Part shown: positions 1-8,234 of the stretch, in pieces
Layout of the letters: each line of letters starts with the position of its first letter
Numbering within the stretch: position 1 is the first letter of the stretch
Assembly: GCA_041166385.1 (NCBI GenBank)
Contig: JBEEFW010000159.1
Location: forward strand, 1 to 64,000
Reading direction: 5' to 3'
DNA: 64,000 nt
From: DASUCS01 sp041166385
GTDB lineage: Bacteria > Actinomycetota > Acidimicrobiia > Acidimicrobiales > JACDCH01
Position numbers and translations under genes: made by a program
The notes under the pieces: model-generated
What the model was told of the DNA's origin: nothing
Database searches by the model: none
What the model saw: the letters and a program-made list of their open reading frames with translations, nothing else

Positions 1-225
1 CCGGTGGGCGGCCTGGTGGAACACGACCTCGCAGCCGGCCACGGCCGCTCGCACCGCCGCAGCATCGCTGACCTCGGCCTCGATGAGCTCGGCCTGCGGG
101 TCGACGTTGTCGCGGTGGCCGGTGGACAGGTCGTCGAGCACGCGCACCTCGTCGCCCCGGAGGACAAGGGCGTCCACCAGATTCGAGCCGATGAACCCGG
201 CTCCGCCGGTGACGAGGCAACGCAT
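1..225 (-). CDS. NAD-dependent epimerase/dehydratase, N-terminal part (truncated by window edge)
   Basis: The minus strand reads 75 codons from ATG at 225 off the left edge. The protein begins MRCLVTGGAGFIGSNLVD, the Rossmann glycine motif GxxGxxG of extended short-chain dehydrogenases. DDLSTG follows about 20 residues later, the usual acidic ribose-binding end of strand 2 in UDP-glucose 4-epimerase-like enzymes, and then the family-typical VFHQAA near residue 70. The family interconverts or dehydrates nucleotide sugars, and the substrate cannot be told from the N-terminus. It is divergent from the receiver-like gene at 312. Confidence 0.85.
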   Translation of the reverse strand, partial: MRCLVTGGAGFIGSNLVDALVLRGDEVRVLDDLSTGHRDNVDPQAELIEAEVSDAAAVRAAVAGCEVVFHQAAHR

Positions 226-311
226 TGACAGATTGTCTAGCCCGTAGGCCACACGGCCCTTGTGCGACCCGATCACCTCAACCCGCAGGGTGTTCGCGCC
301 GAAGGAGCCGT

Positions 312-800
312 ATGAGCGTGTCGGCACATGAGGTCGGGATGGCCGCGCGCGCGCGGGCAACGGCAGTGGTGTGCGATACCAGCGCCTTCAATCTGCGGTT
401 CTTACGGGCGGCGATGACCAAGCTCGGGTACCACCAGGTGATCGAGGCCCACAGCCTCGACGAGCTGGTCAACAAGACGACCCTCGGCCAGCCCGAGCTC
501 GTGGTCCTCGACCCCGCGATGGAGGATGGTGCTGGGCTCGACGTCATGAAGCAGCTGAGTGCTGCCGTCCCGACTGCACTGATCGTGGCATTTTGCTCCG
601 ACGACGCCATGGCCCGCTCAGTGCAATGGCAGGGAACGATCACCGTCCCGAAGCGCAGCATCCTGCAACTCGATGCGCTGATCGCCGCGATCCGGTCCGA
701 ATTCGGACAGGAGGCTGTGGTGGAGCCGGAAGCCATTCCGGTGGACGACGTCGCCATCCCCGTGTGGGATCTGGTGCCGTCCCTCGTCGACTCGATCTGA
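312..800 (+). CDS. Atypical response-regulator receiver-like protein
   Basis: 162 residues from ATG 312, which has GAAGGAG at 301-307 upstream. An upstream in-frame ATG at 225 would add 29 residues of poor composition and was not used. The central part looks like a CheY-type receiver fold: VVCDTSAFN in the position of the acidic pocket (one Asp only), VVLDPAME for the phosphoacceptor Asp, and VPKRS for the conserved Lys. There is no DNA-binding domain, and the last 30 residues are acidic and proline-containing. It may act by protein contact, near the anti-sigma-like genes that follow. Partner unknown. Confidence 0.7.
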   Translation: MSVSAHEVGMAARARATAVVCDTSAFNLRFLRAAMTKLGYHQVIEAHSLDELVNKTTLGQPELVVLDPAMEDGAGLDVMKQLSAAVPTALIVAFCSDDAMARSVQWQGTITVPKRSILQLDALIAAIRSEFGQEAVVEPEAIPVDDVAIPVWDLVPSLVDSI

Positions 801-1004
801 CCGAACCAACCCGCGGTTGGCTGGCAACGTCGCCTGTTCGAGCTGACCGCACGCGCCGCCGCATGCCGCGGATCGGTGCTTGCTCCGACAAGTGGGACAA
901 TTACGACAGGATCGCTGGCCTGGTGCGTTCCGAGGATGGTTAGGCCTGCGTCGAGCGGGCACTCTCCGTAAAATCCTTCGAATGGGCGGACTCAAAGCAA
1001 GCGC

Positions 1005-1985
1005 ATGACTGTCACCGCCACGAATCACGACCACTGGTCCGACGCGTTCCAGCACGAGGCTCTCTTCTACGCGGGGCTCGACGACTTCCTCGCAGGGACC
1101 GTGCCGTTCGTGCGCGAGGGCCTCGAGGGCGACGAGCCGATGTTGGTCGCGGTGCCGCACGAGCGCCTGCGTGCGTTGCAAGCGGAACTCGACGGGAGCG
1201 CCGATCGCATGACGTTCCTCGACATGACCGAGATCGGGCGCAACCCGGCGCACATCATCCCGGCGTGGGCCGACTTCTTGAAGCGCAACGGGGGAGGGAC
1301 GGTGCCGGTCCGCGGGATCGGTGAGCCGATCTGGGCGGGGCGCACCGCCGACGAGCTCATCGAGTGCCAACGCCACGAGACGCTGCTCAATGTCGCGTTC
1401 GCACGTTCCGGTTCGTGGCGGCTGCTCTGCCCGTACGACACGATCGGGCTTCCTCGCGACGTGATCGAAGAAGCGGAGCGCAGCCATCCGTGGGTGAGTC
1501 GAGCCGACGGGTGGCGCGACACCAGCGCGCAGTGCCGCGATCTCGCGGCGATGGCGGAGCCGTTCGATGCGCCGCTCCCTGCGCCGCCTGCTGCTGCGGC
1601 GACGTTGCGGTTTGGGATCAACGACATCGCCTCGGCCCGCAACCTCGTTGCCGACATGGCGACCGGTGCGGGACTGTCGAGCGCTCGTGTCGACGACCTC
1701 GTGCTCGCGGCTCACGAGCTCGTGAGCAACAGCGTGCGTCACGGCGGTGGGATCGGAACGATGCGTGTCTGGTACGACGGACAAGCAGTCGTGTGCGAGG
1801 TGACCGACAACGGGCGCATCGAGCTACCGCTCGTCGGGCGTCAGGTGCCCGCCGACGACAGCCTCGGTGGTCGCGGCATCTGGATGGCGAACCAGTTGTG
1901 CGACCTCGTGCAGATCAGGACGTTCGCCGTCGGCAATGTCGTGCGACTGCACATGCGCGCGCAGGCGGCCACGCGCACCGGCTGA
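1005..1985 (+). CDS. MEDS domain protein with RsbW-like histidine kinase ATPase domain
   Basis: 326 residues. About residues 14-170 match the MEDS domain (HEALFYAGLDDFLAG at the start, WAGRTADELIECQRHE in the middle), a sensory domain usually attached to anti-sigma kinases in actinobacteria. About residues 195-318 form an HATPase_c_2 domain with the N-box AAHELVSNSVRHG, the G1 box VTDNG and the G2 box LGGRGIWMANQL. Such proteins phosphorylate STAS antagonists or bind sigma factors. A STAS gene lies tail-to-tail just downstream, which fits a partner-switching module. The cognate sigma factor is not visible here. Confidence 0.85.
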   Translation: MTVTATNHDHWSDAFQHEALFYAGLDDFLAGTVPFVREGLEGDEPMLVAVPHERLRALQAELDGSADRMTFLDMTEIGRNPAHIIPAWADFLKRNGGGTVPVRGIGEPIWAGRTADELIECQRHETLLNVAFARSGSWRLLCPYDTIGLPRDVIEEAERSHPWVSRADGWRDTSAQCRDLAAMAEPFDAPLPAPPAAAATLRFGINDIASARNLVADMATGAGLSSARVDDLVLAAHELVSNSVRHGGGIGTMRVWYDGQAVVCEVTDNGRIELPLVGRQVPADDSLGGRGIWMANQLCDLVQIRTFAVGNVVRLHMRAQAATRTG

Positions 1986-1997
1986 GTCACCGCCGAT

Positions 1998-2330
1998 CTA
2001 GTCGACGACGTCGATGCCGGCACCGAGGCCGGCGGCCTCCAATGCGCGCCGCACGATCGGGTTCGGCGAACGCACCTCGATGCGCTCGAGGTTCCGGAGT
2101 GCACGCATCAGTTCACGAATCCCGGTCGAGCCCATGAACGTGACGCGCCGCACATCGACCGCGATCTCCGGGCTTCCGTGCCCGGCGGCCTCGTTCAGGG
2201 CGTCGCGGAACGGCGCGCACGTCAGCAGATCGATCTCGCCGGAGACACCGACGCACGGAGGCACGACCGAGAGGTCGACCCACACATGGAAGTCCGGTGC
2301 CGCGGCCCAGTCATCGCGGGTGGCCAGCAT
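1998..2330 (-). CDS. STAS domain anti-sigma factor antagonist
   Basis: 110 residues, the whole of a single STAS domain. GVSGEIDLLTC is the typical first strand and turn. FMGSTGIREL sits where SpoIIAA-like proteins have F-x-D-S-S-G-L, so the phosphorylatable Ser is kept but the preceding Asp is Gly. The family binds an RsbW/SpoIIAB-like kinase and frees its sigma factor, and phosphorylation of the Ser stops this. The gene is convergent with the MEDS-HATPase gene, its likely partner, and divergent from the GAF-ANTAR genes. Confidence 0.85.
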   Translation of the reverse strand: MLATRDDWAAAPDFHVWVDLSVVPPCVGVSGEIDLLTCAPFRDALNEAAGHGSPEIAVDVRRVTFMGSTGIRELMRALRNLERIEVRSPNPIVRRALEAAGLGAGIDVVD

Positions 2331-2471
2331 GTTCCGGTCTCGTTTTCCCCGTTCTGCGCCGTTCTAGTCCCACCTGGGTACAGTGCGGCGACGTGGTTCG
2401 ACAACTTGTCGGGCCCGAGTGCGCTTCATCCGGTCCCCGTCGAGCGCCTCCCTGTGCTGAGGAGGCATGCG

Positions 2472-3173
2472 GTGCCCGACGATCGGCTCTTGCGCATCCT
2501 CGAACAGTTACGCGCCGGCGAGGGTCGCCCGGACGCCGCCCGCCTGTGTGAGGTCTGCGCCGACGTCGTATCGATGTCGGGAGCCGGCGTGATGTTGATG
2601 TCGAACGACGCGCCCCGCGGGTCGATCTGCAGCTCGAACGACGTCAGCACCGTGATCGAGGATCTGCAGTACACGCTCGGCGAAGGGCCGTGCATCGACG
2701 CGTACAACACCGAGCAACCGGTCATCGAACCGAACCTCGCCGATCCTGAGGTGAGCCGCTGGGTCGCGTTCAGCGCCCCGGCACTCGAGGCGGGTGCGAG
2801 GGCGGTGTTCGGGTTTCCGATGCGCGTCGGAGCAGTGCGCATCGGCGCGCTCAACTTCTATCGCGACCGGCCCGGTGAGCTCACCGACGAGCAACACTCG
2901 AACGCACTGCTCCTGGCGGAGGTCGCGGCCCGGGCCGTCTTGGACATGCAGTCCAACGCGTCGCCCGGCGCGTACGCGGCCGAGTTGGAAGCGGGCTCGG
3001 ACTTCCGGCTCGTCGTCCACCAAGCCTCCGGGATGGTCTCGGTGCAGCTCGGGGTCAGCGTGGCGGAGGCGCTCATCCGATTGCGGGCATACGCCTTCGC
3101 GCAGGAGCGCCCGCTCACCCAAGTGGCCGAAGACATCGTCGCTCGACGTTTACGCCTCGATGAGGGGGCGTAA
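2472..3173 (+). CDS. GAF-ANTAR regulator, first copy
   Basis: 233 residues from GTG 2472. GAGGAGG at 2459-2465 gives good spacing, while longer in-frame starts run over the STAS promoter region. A GAF domain covers about residues 10-160 (LGEGPCIDAYNTEQPV and the RIGALNFY strand). It is followed by an ANTAR-like helical segment (VHQASGMVSVQLGVSVAEA). ANTAR domains bind paired RNA hairpins and act as antiterminators. The stop codon lies 1 base before the ATG of a second GAF-ANTAR gene, so the pair is co-transcribed. Ligand and target RNA are unknown. Confidence 0.8.
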   Translation: MPDDRLLRILEQLRAGEGRPDAARLCEVCADVVSMSGAGVMLMSNDAPRGSICSSNDVSTVIEDLQYTLGEGPCIDAYNTEQPVIEPNLADPEVSRWVAFSAPALEAGARAVFGFPMRVGAVRIGALNFYRDRPGELTDEQHSNALLLAEVAARAVLDMQSNASPGAYAAELEAGSDFRLVVHQASGMVSVQLGVSVAEALIRLRAYAFAQERPLTQVAEDIVARRLRLDEGA

Positions 3174-3174
3174 C

Positions 3175-3927
3175 ATGGGTTCGTCCGAAAGCGAGGTTCC
3201 TATGGCCAGAGAAGCCGTATTGGCGCGGACAATGGTGGAACTGGCGGACACCCTTGTCGATGAATTCGATGTCGTCGAACTGCTCACACTGCTCACCGAC
3301 CGGTGCGTGGACGTCCTTGATGTGGCCGCCGCCGGGATCATGCTGGTGTCGCCCACGGGTGAACTTCGGGTGGTGGCTTCCTCGAGCGAAGGTATGCGCA
3401 TGCTCGAGCTGCTCGAGATCCAGGCCCAGGACGGGCCGTGCCTCGACTGCTTCCGAACCGGTCAGCCGGTCGTGAATCAGAACCTTGGAGAGGTGAACGG
3501 GCGGTGGCCGCGGTTCACGGAGGAGGCGATCGCCGCCGGCTTCCGATCGGTGCATGCGCTGCCGCTGCGCCTGCGCGGGTCGGTCATCGGCGCGCTCAAC
3601 ATGTTCCACGTCGACGCCGGGGAGATGCGTCAGGCCGACGTGCTTGCCGCGCAAGCGTTCGCCGACATCGCGACCATTGCGATCCTCCAGCACCGAGCCG
3701 TGCTCGAGGCGCAAGTGCTCAACACGCAACTCAACACCGCGCTCAACAGCCGCATCATGATCGAGCAGGCCAAAGGTGTGCTCGCGGAGCGGGCTGAAGT
3801 CAACATGGACGAGTCGTTTGCGATGCTGCGCCGTTACGCCCGCAACAGCAACACGCGGCTGGCCGACGTGGCGCGCGCGGTGATCAGTGGCGAGATCACG
3901 GTCGACCAGCTCGGCCAGCGCCCCTGA
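3175..3927 (+). CDS. GAF-ANTAR regulator, second copy
   Basis: 250 residues from ATG 3175, with GAGGGGGC just upstream inside the previous gene. ATG 3202 is a second possible start. The GAF domain is about residues 15-180 (QDGPCLDCFRTGQPV, SVIGALNMFH). The C-terminal ANTAR domain is canonical: SRIMIEQAKGVLAER, then DESFAMLRRYAR and LADVARAVISG. This copy keeps the ANTAR helix pattern more faithfully than the copy before it. The GAF domain probably senses a small molecule or redox state (inference). A strong hairpin follows at 3937-3979. Confidence 0.85.
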   Translation: MGSSESEVPMAREAVLARTMVELADTLVDEFDVVELLTLLTDRCVDVLDVAAAGIMLVSPTGELRVVASSSEGMRMLELLEIQAQDGPCLDCFRTGQPVVNQNLGEVNGRWPRFTEEAIAAGFRSVHALPLRLRGSVIGALNMFHVDAGEMRQADVLAAQAFADIATIAILQHRAVLEAQVLNTQLNTALNSRIMIEQAKGVLAERAEVNMDESFAMLRRYARNSNTRLADVARAVISGEITVDQLGQRP

Positions 3928-3936
3928 AAACGCAAA

Positions 3937-3979
3937 CTCGAGGCAATAGGCGGCGGTTACCGCCGCCTATTGCCTCGAG
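3937..3979. terminator. Perfect 19-bp hairpin between GAF-ANTAR and tRNA-Phe
   Basis: Arms 3937-3955 and 3961-3979 are perfectly complementary around a 5-base loop. On the minus strand the stem is followed by TTTGCGTTTTC, a modest T tract, so it should end the tRNA transcript. On the plus strand it closes the GAF-ANTAR pair without a T run. Confidence 0.8.
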
Positions 3980-3991
3980 AACGAACAAGGG

Positions 3992-4064
3992 TGGTCGGGC
4001 GGGGCGTCGATCCCCGGACCTACCGCTTTTCAGGCGGTCGCTCTGCCGACTGAGCTACCCGACC
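3992..4064 (-). tRNA. tRNA-Phe (GAA)
   Basis: 73 nt. The acceptor arms GGTCGGG and CCCGACC pair, with discriminator A. The anticodon loop CTGAAAA lies between the stem arms ACCGC and GCGGT, giving anticodon GAA. The D arm GCTC/GAGC and T arm CGGGG/CCCCG are present. CCA is not encoded. Confidence 0.95.
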
Positions 4065-4087
4065 ATGTGAGCCCGCAGGCCCACGTG

Positions 4088-4162
4088 CGGTCCCGACGAG
4101 ATTTGAACTCGCGACCTCCGGCTTGACAGGCCGGCGTGCACTCCAAACTGCACCACGGGACC
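4088..4162 (-). tRNA. tRNA-Asp (GTC)
   Basis: 75 nt. The acceptor GGTCCCG pairs with CGGGACC, with discriminator G. The anticodon loop CTGTCAA lies between CCGGC and GCCGG, giving anticodon GTC. It lies upstream of tRNA-Phe in the same direction and is probably transcribed with it. Confidence 0.95.
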
Positions 4163-4230
4163 ATCCACCACGAGAACGTGGCAGGCGGCGACGTTACCGG
4201 ATCGCGTCCCCGTGCTGGGACTCGAAAGGT

Positions 4231-5217
4231 TCAGCCCGTGAGGTTGGCCGCGGCCACGACCGGGTCTGCCGGTGGTGCGGTGTCGACCGGCCCGGCACAC
4301 GCATTGGGAATTGACGTGATTGCGACCTGTCCGTCGCCTTCTTGGACACCTGGAGCGAGCGCGACGTTCGTTGCGGATGCCGCGGCGAAGCTCGAGCCTC
4401 CGCCTCCGCCGCCGGACGTGCTCTGGCTGAGGTCGGTGGTGCCGCCGCCCCCGCCCCCGCCATGGAAGCCGCCGCCTCCGCCGCCTCCGCCTCCACCGTT
4501 GAACTCCGACGCACCGTCGCCGCCACCGTCGCCGCCGACGTTCGGATCATCGGTGTCGCCGGCGTCGCCGGCACCGCCGCCGACGGCGCCGGATCCGCCT
4601 GTACCTCCGGCCGTGGCCGTGCCTCCGCCGCCTCCTTCTGCAGGAGGGACTTGCGATGCGCCGCCGTCGTGCCCGTCACCACCAGGGGAGCCGCCGCCTC
4701 CGGCGCCACCACCCGAGATCTCGCCGCTTCCGTACGAGCCCGAGCCCCCACCGCCTCCGGCCATCACCAACAGCTCACCCTCAGCAACGCCTCGGTGCAC
4801 GTCGGACAGCCCGCCGCCACCACCACCGGAGATGCCGCCGTCGACGTCGGCCACGCCACCGTTGCCACCGCCGCCGTTGCCACCTTGGCCGACCGCCGGC
4901 GCACCGCCCTCGGGCGTGATGTCGCCGTCGGTCCCGGCCTCGCCGACGAAGATCACGAGCTTCTCGCCAGGCGTCACCGTGACCGTGGCCGTGACCCGAC
5001 CACCGAGACCCGCGGGCGTGCCGCTGCCTTCGCCGCCCGCGGCGCCGGAGGCCACGATCGTCACCGCGCAGACACCCGCGGCCACCGTGTACTCCTGGTC
5101 GTCGTCGACGAAGTTGAACGTCTGCGTGTCGGCGTTGGCCGACGGCGCGTAGACGACCGCCAATGCGCTGGCCAGCGCGATTGTGGATCCGACCGTTGCG
5201 ATCCTGCGAAGGAACAT
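4231..5217 (-). CDS. Secreted glycine-rich protein
   Basis: 328 residues with a signal peptide: basic N-terminus, hydrophobic stretch to about residue 25, then SANAD as the cleavage site. A short beta-rich region (about 30-95, one Cys) ends with VTPGEKLVIFVGEAG. Residues 100-300 are dominated by Gly runs with Ser, Asp and Ala. This resembles the glycine-rich domains first described in ALK/LTK receptors and found in bacterial secreted proteins, where Gly-rich strands pack as polyglycine-II helices (family knowledge, not shown here). A structural or surface role is likely. It lies between tRNA-Glu and tRNA-Asp in the same direction. Confidence 0.75.
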   Translation of the reverse strand: MFLRRIATVGSTIALASALAVVYAPSANADTQTFNFVDDDQEYTVAAGVCAVTIVASGAAGGEGSGTPAGLGGRVTATVTVTPGEKLVIFVGEAGTDGDITPEGGAPAVGQGGNGGGGNGGVADVDGGISGGGGGGLSDVHRGVAEGELLVMAGGGGGSGSYGSGEISGGGAGGGGSPGGDGHDGGASQVPPAEGGGGGTATAGGTGGSGAVGGGAGDAGDTDDPNVGGDGGGDGASEFNGGGGGGGGGGFHGGGGGGGTTDLSQSTSGGGGGGSSFAAASATNVALAPGVQEGDGQVAITSIPNACAGPVDTAPPADPVVAAANLTG

Positions 5218-5245
5218 GACCCCGCCTCCCTGTATGTCTGTTGCG

Positions 5246-5318
5246 CATCCCCAACGGGATTCGAACCCGTGCCGCCACCTTGAAAGGGTGGTGTCCTAGG
5301 CCGCTAGACGATGGGGAC
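5246..5318 (-). tRNA. tRNA-Glu (TTC)
   Basis: 73 nt. The acceptor GTCCCCA pairs with TGGGGAT with a G-U at the first pair, as is common for bacterial tRNA-Glu, and the discriminator is G. The anticodon loop CTTTCAA gives TTC. It is first in the Glu-Asp-Phe order on the minus strand. Confidence 0.95.
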
Positions 5319-5371
5319 TCGATGCCCGCAAGGGCGCGATCACGGTAGCAGCGCACCAGTAGCGTGCCCCT

Positions 5372-5983
5372 GTGGTTCGGGGCTTCCGGCTCGTAACAGC
5401 GGCAGTTGGCGGCTATCTCGCGGGCACTCTGCCGTCCGCCGACCTGGCGTCGCGACTCGCGACCGGGGGCGACACCGACCTCCGCGCAGTGGGCAGCGGC
5501 AACCCCGGTGCGGCGAACGCGATTTCGGTGCTCGGGGCGAAGTGGGGCTACGGCGTGATGGCCGCGGACATCGCGAAGGGCGCGGTCGCCTGCGGCTTCG
5601 GGCGCCGGCTCGCCGGTCCGACGGGCGCGCACGTCGGAGGTACCGCGGCCGTGGTGGGTCACTGCTTCCCGGTGTGGAACGGGTTTCGCGGCGGCAAGGG
5701 TGTGGCCACGAGTGTCGGACAGTGCCTCGCGACCTTCCCGGCGTACATGGGGATCGATCTGTCGGTCGCGCTGGCCACGAGCATGTCGCCGCGCTGGAAG
5801 CAGCGGGCCTACGCCGCCACCGCGGTCGCGTCCGCGTGTTGGGTCGGCGGCGGCGCGGTGTGGGCGTGGCGGGGATGGCCGAACCTGTGGGCCCCGCGGC
5901 CGACGAAGGCCCTGCCGATCGCCGCGGCCGCGAGCAGCGCGGTGATTCTCTCCAAATTCGCGATGGCGAGGCGGGCCGCGTGA
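5372..5983 (+). CDS. plsY: Glycerol-3-phosphate acyltransferase (acyl-phosphate type)
   Basis: 203 residues from GTG 5372. PlsY is a membrane enzyme that moves an acyl group from acyl-phosphate to glycerol 3-phosphate, the first step of phospholipid synthesis. Two of its three signature motifs are clear: GSGNPGAANA near residue 42 and GHCFPVWNGFRGGKGVAT near residue 95. Hydrophobic helices alternate with these loops as in the family. The gene is slightly shorter and more divergent after residue 130 than typical PlsY. Its TGA overlaps the GTG of the DegV gene, so the two are coupled. Confidence 0.85.
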   Translation: MVRGFRLVTAAVGGYLAGTLPSADLASRLATGGDTDLRAVGSGNPGAANAISVLGAKWGYGVMAADIAKGAVACGFGRRLAGPTGAHVGGTAAVVGHCFPVWNGFRGGKGVATSVGQCLATFPAYMGIDLSVALATSMSPRWKQRAYAATAVASACWVGGGAVWAWRGWPNLWAPRPTKALPIAAAASSAVILSKFAMARRAA

Positions 5984-6819
5984 TCGGGATCGTCACCGAC
6001 TCGAACGCGCAGCTTCCTCCCGAGCTCGTGGCGCGGTACGACGTCGAGATCGTGCCGTTGACGATCATCGTCGACGGCAAGGAGTTCGCCGAAGGCGTCG
6101 ACCTCGACGCGGACGCGTTCTACGACTTGTTCGCCGGGGGCGCGACACCGTCGGTGGCCACGTCGCAACCGAGTCCCGGCGAGTTCGCCGCCGCCTACGA
6201 GCGCGCCGTGGCGAAGGGCGCGACCGAGATCCTGTCCATCCACATCGGATCCGCGGTGTCGGGCACGCTGAACAGCGCGCGCCTGATCGCGGGCGAAGCG
6301 CCCGTGCCGGTCCGGCTGGTCGACACCAACACCTCGTCGTTCGGGATCTCGTGTTGCGTGTGGGAGGCGGCCGATGCGGTCGCCGCGGGGGCGTCGATCG
6401 ACGAGGCCGCCGTCGTTGCCGAAACCGTCGGCGCGTCGGTCGGCAACGTGTTCGTCGTGTCCGCGCTCGACTTGGCGCGCGCCGGAGGTCGTGTCGTGGT
6501 CGACGACGCTGCGACTGCGGACGGCATTCCTGTGCTCTCGCTCGACGGCGGAGAGCTCAAGGTGGTCGACAGCGTGCACGACGTCGGAGCCGCGACCGAC
6601 GCGATGGCGGCGTACTGCACGCGCGACGAGCTCGGCGCCCGCTTGCGCATCGCCGTCGGGATGGCCGACACCGCCGCAGAGCCGCTGTGGCGCGCTCTCG
6701 AGGAGCGCGTCGCGGCCCATCCGTCTGTGACGGAAGTCGTGCGCTACCGGATCGGTCCGAGCGTTGGCGTGCACACCGGGCCCGGCACCGTGGGCGCGTT
6801 CTTCTGGCCTGTGCGGTGA
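5980..6819 (+). CDS. DegV family fatty-acid-binding protein
   Basis: 279 residues from GTG 5980, which overlaps the plsY stop (GTGA). The N-terminus IGIVTDSNAQLPPEL is the DegV signature, followed by TSQPSPGEF and the ligand-site motif SIHIGSAVSGTLNSA. DegV/FakB proteins hold a fatty acid for a kinase that makes acyl-phosphate, which is the PlsY substrate. The coupling to plsY is therefore meaningful. No FakA kinase gene is in the window. Longer upstream starts would run inside plsY. Confidence 0.9.
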   Translation: MIGIVTDSNAQLPPELVARYDVEIVPLTIIVDGKEFAEGVDLDADAFYDLFAGGATPSVATSQPSPGEFAAAYERAVAKGATEILSIHIGSAVSGTLNSARLIAGEAPVPVRLVDTNTSSFGISCCVWEAADAVAAGASIDEAAVVAETVGASVGNVFVVSALDLARAGGRVVVDDAATADGIPVLSLDGGELKVVDSVHDVGAATDAMAAYCTRDELGARLRIAVGMADTAAEPLWRALEERVAAHPSVTEVVRYRIGPSVGVHTGPGTVGAFFWPVR

Positions 6820-8234
6820 AGAGCCGCACGGTGATGACCGTGGCGGGGGTGATCGCATCGGTCGTGTTCTGTGCCGGCGTCGTGGCCGTGATCTTCCACA
6901 CGAGCACGCACAACCGGCCGCCGCATCCGAAGGAGTGGGACCCGCGGGTTCTCGACATCGTGCAGTTCGACGAGGAGCACCGCGGGCTCGCGTTCAAGGA
7001 GCCTGTGTTCGTCGACTTCCTCGACGCCCAGGCGTACAGCGATCGGGTGCGCACCGATGAAACCGCGCTGACCGACGAGGACAAGAAGCAGCTCAAGGCG
7101 GCGGAGGGTGAACTGCGGGCGCTCGGGTTGTCGAACAGCAACGTCGATCTGTTCGCCGCATCCAACACGCTGGTCGACAGCGGGACGCTCGCGTTCTACG
7201 ACCCGACGACCGAACGGGTGATCATCCGTGGAACGGAGATGACGGTCGACCTGCGCGTGACACTGGTGCACGAGTTCACACACGTGCTGCAGGACCAGCA
7301 CTTCTCGATCGGGCCGAAGCGCACGAGTCAGTTCACGACGTCGCAAGAGTCGACTGCGTTCCGCACGCTGATCGAGGGTGACGCGGTGCGCATCGAGAAC
7401 GAGTACATCGACTCGCTGTCGGCCGAAGACAAGGCGCAGTACGAGGAACAGCACAACAAGGAGGTCGAGTCGGCCACCACCGGACTGAGTGGCGTGCCGG
7501 TTGCGTTGCAGGCGCTGCAGTCGGCGCCGTATCTATTGGGGCCGCCCTTCGTCGAACTCCTCGAGGCGAAAGGGGGCGAGACCGAGGTGGACAGTGCGTT
7601 CAAGAAACCACCGTCGACGGACGAGCAGGTCTTCGACCTTCGTGCCTTCTTCGCGCAGAACTCCGCGCTCACCGTGGCCGACCCGGCGCGGCCCGACGGC
7701 GTATCCGATGACGAGGTGGTCGACAGCGGCGACTTCGGTTCGACGTCGTGGTACCTCGTGCTCGCTGAACGCATCGATCCGTCCGTCGCGTTGCAGGCCG
7801 TCGACGGATGGGGTGGCGACTCGTATGTCGCGTACGACCAGGGCGGCAAGACCTGTATTCGCCTCAACTGGCAGGGCGACACATCGACGGACGACCAGGA
7901 GATGCACGACGCGCTCGACCAGTGGGTCGCGGCGATGCCCTCGGGCGCCGCATCGGTCCGCGCCGACGGCGATCTCCTGGCCGTCGAGGCGTGCGACCTC
8001 GGTCCCGACGTGCCGATCACGCTCAACAACCGGTCGCTCGACGCGCTGCAGCTCCCGGCGGCCCGATCCGAGTTCATGTTGCAGGCGGTGGATCAGGGCG
8101 GCCTCGGCGTCGACAAGGCGTTCCAGTTCGGGGACTGCGTCGTCCACGCCGTGACGTTCGACCAGTTCGTCGCGCAGGATGCGGCGGCGTTCCAAGCGGC
8201 GTACACCGACTGCATCGCGAAAGTGGGCGGATAG
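6816..8234 (+). CDS. Membrane-anchored protein with gluzincin-like HEFTH site
   Basis: 472 residues from GTG 6816, overlapping the DegV stop by GTGA. One N-terminal membrane segment (about residues 6-28) should anchor the rest outside the cell. HEFTH at residues 152-156 is an HExxH zinc site, and FRTLIEGDAVRIE about 30 residues later could supply the third ligand Glu, as in gluzincin proteases. The rest matches no family I can name. A zinc peptidase is inferred from the motif only. Spacing couples it to plsY and the DegV gene. Confidence 0.65.
   Translation: MKSRTVMTVAGVIASVVFCAGVVAVIFHTSTHNRPPHPKEWDPRVLDIVQFDEEHRGLAFKEPVFVDFLDAQAYSDRVRTDETALTDEDKKQLKAAEGELRALGLSNSNVDLFAASNTLVDSGTLAFYDPTTERVIIRGTEMTVDLRVTLVHEFTHVLQDQHFSIGPKRTSQFTTSQESTAFRTLIEGDAVRIENEYIDSLSAEDKAQYEEQHNKEVESATTGLSGVPVALQALQSAPYLLGPPFVELLEAKGGETEVDSAFKKPPSTDEQVFDLRAFFAQNSALTVADPARPDGVSDDEVVDSGDFGSTSWYLVLAERIDPSVALQAVDGWGGDSYVAYDQGGKTCIRLNWQGDTSTDDQEMHDALDQWVAAMPSGAASVRADGDLLAVEACDLGPDVPITLNNRSLDALQLPAARSEFMLQAVDQGGLGVDKAFQFGDCVVHAVTFDQFVAQDAAAFQAAYTDCIAKVGG

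Noticed and set aside
806..820. CCAACC-CGC-GGTTGG hairpin after the receiver gene
   Set aside because: Only 6 bp with no T run, too weak to call a terminator with confidence.
4380..4920. Possible tandem DNA repeat or CRISPR-like array
   Set aside because: The periodicity is only that of Gly codons. There are no equal spacers or constant repeat units.
4342..5283. Plus-strand frames rich in Pro or Ala opposite the Gly-rich gene
   Set aside because: They come from the GGN codon repeats read on the other strand. The minus frame has a signal peptide and cleavage site.
5311..5979. Upstream extension of the DegV reading frame
   Set aside because: It lies inside plsY in another frame and reads as Arg/Gly-rich noise. 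The IGIVTDS start follows directly after GTG 5980.
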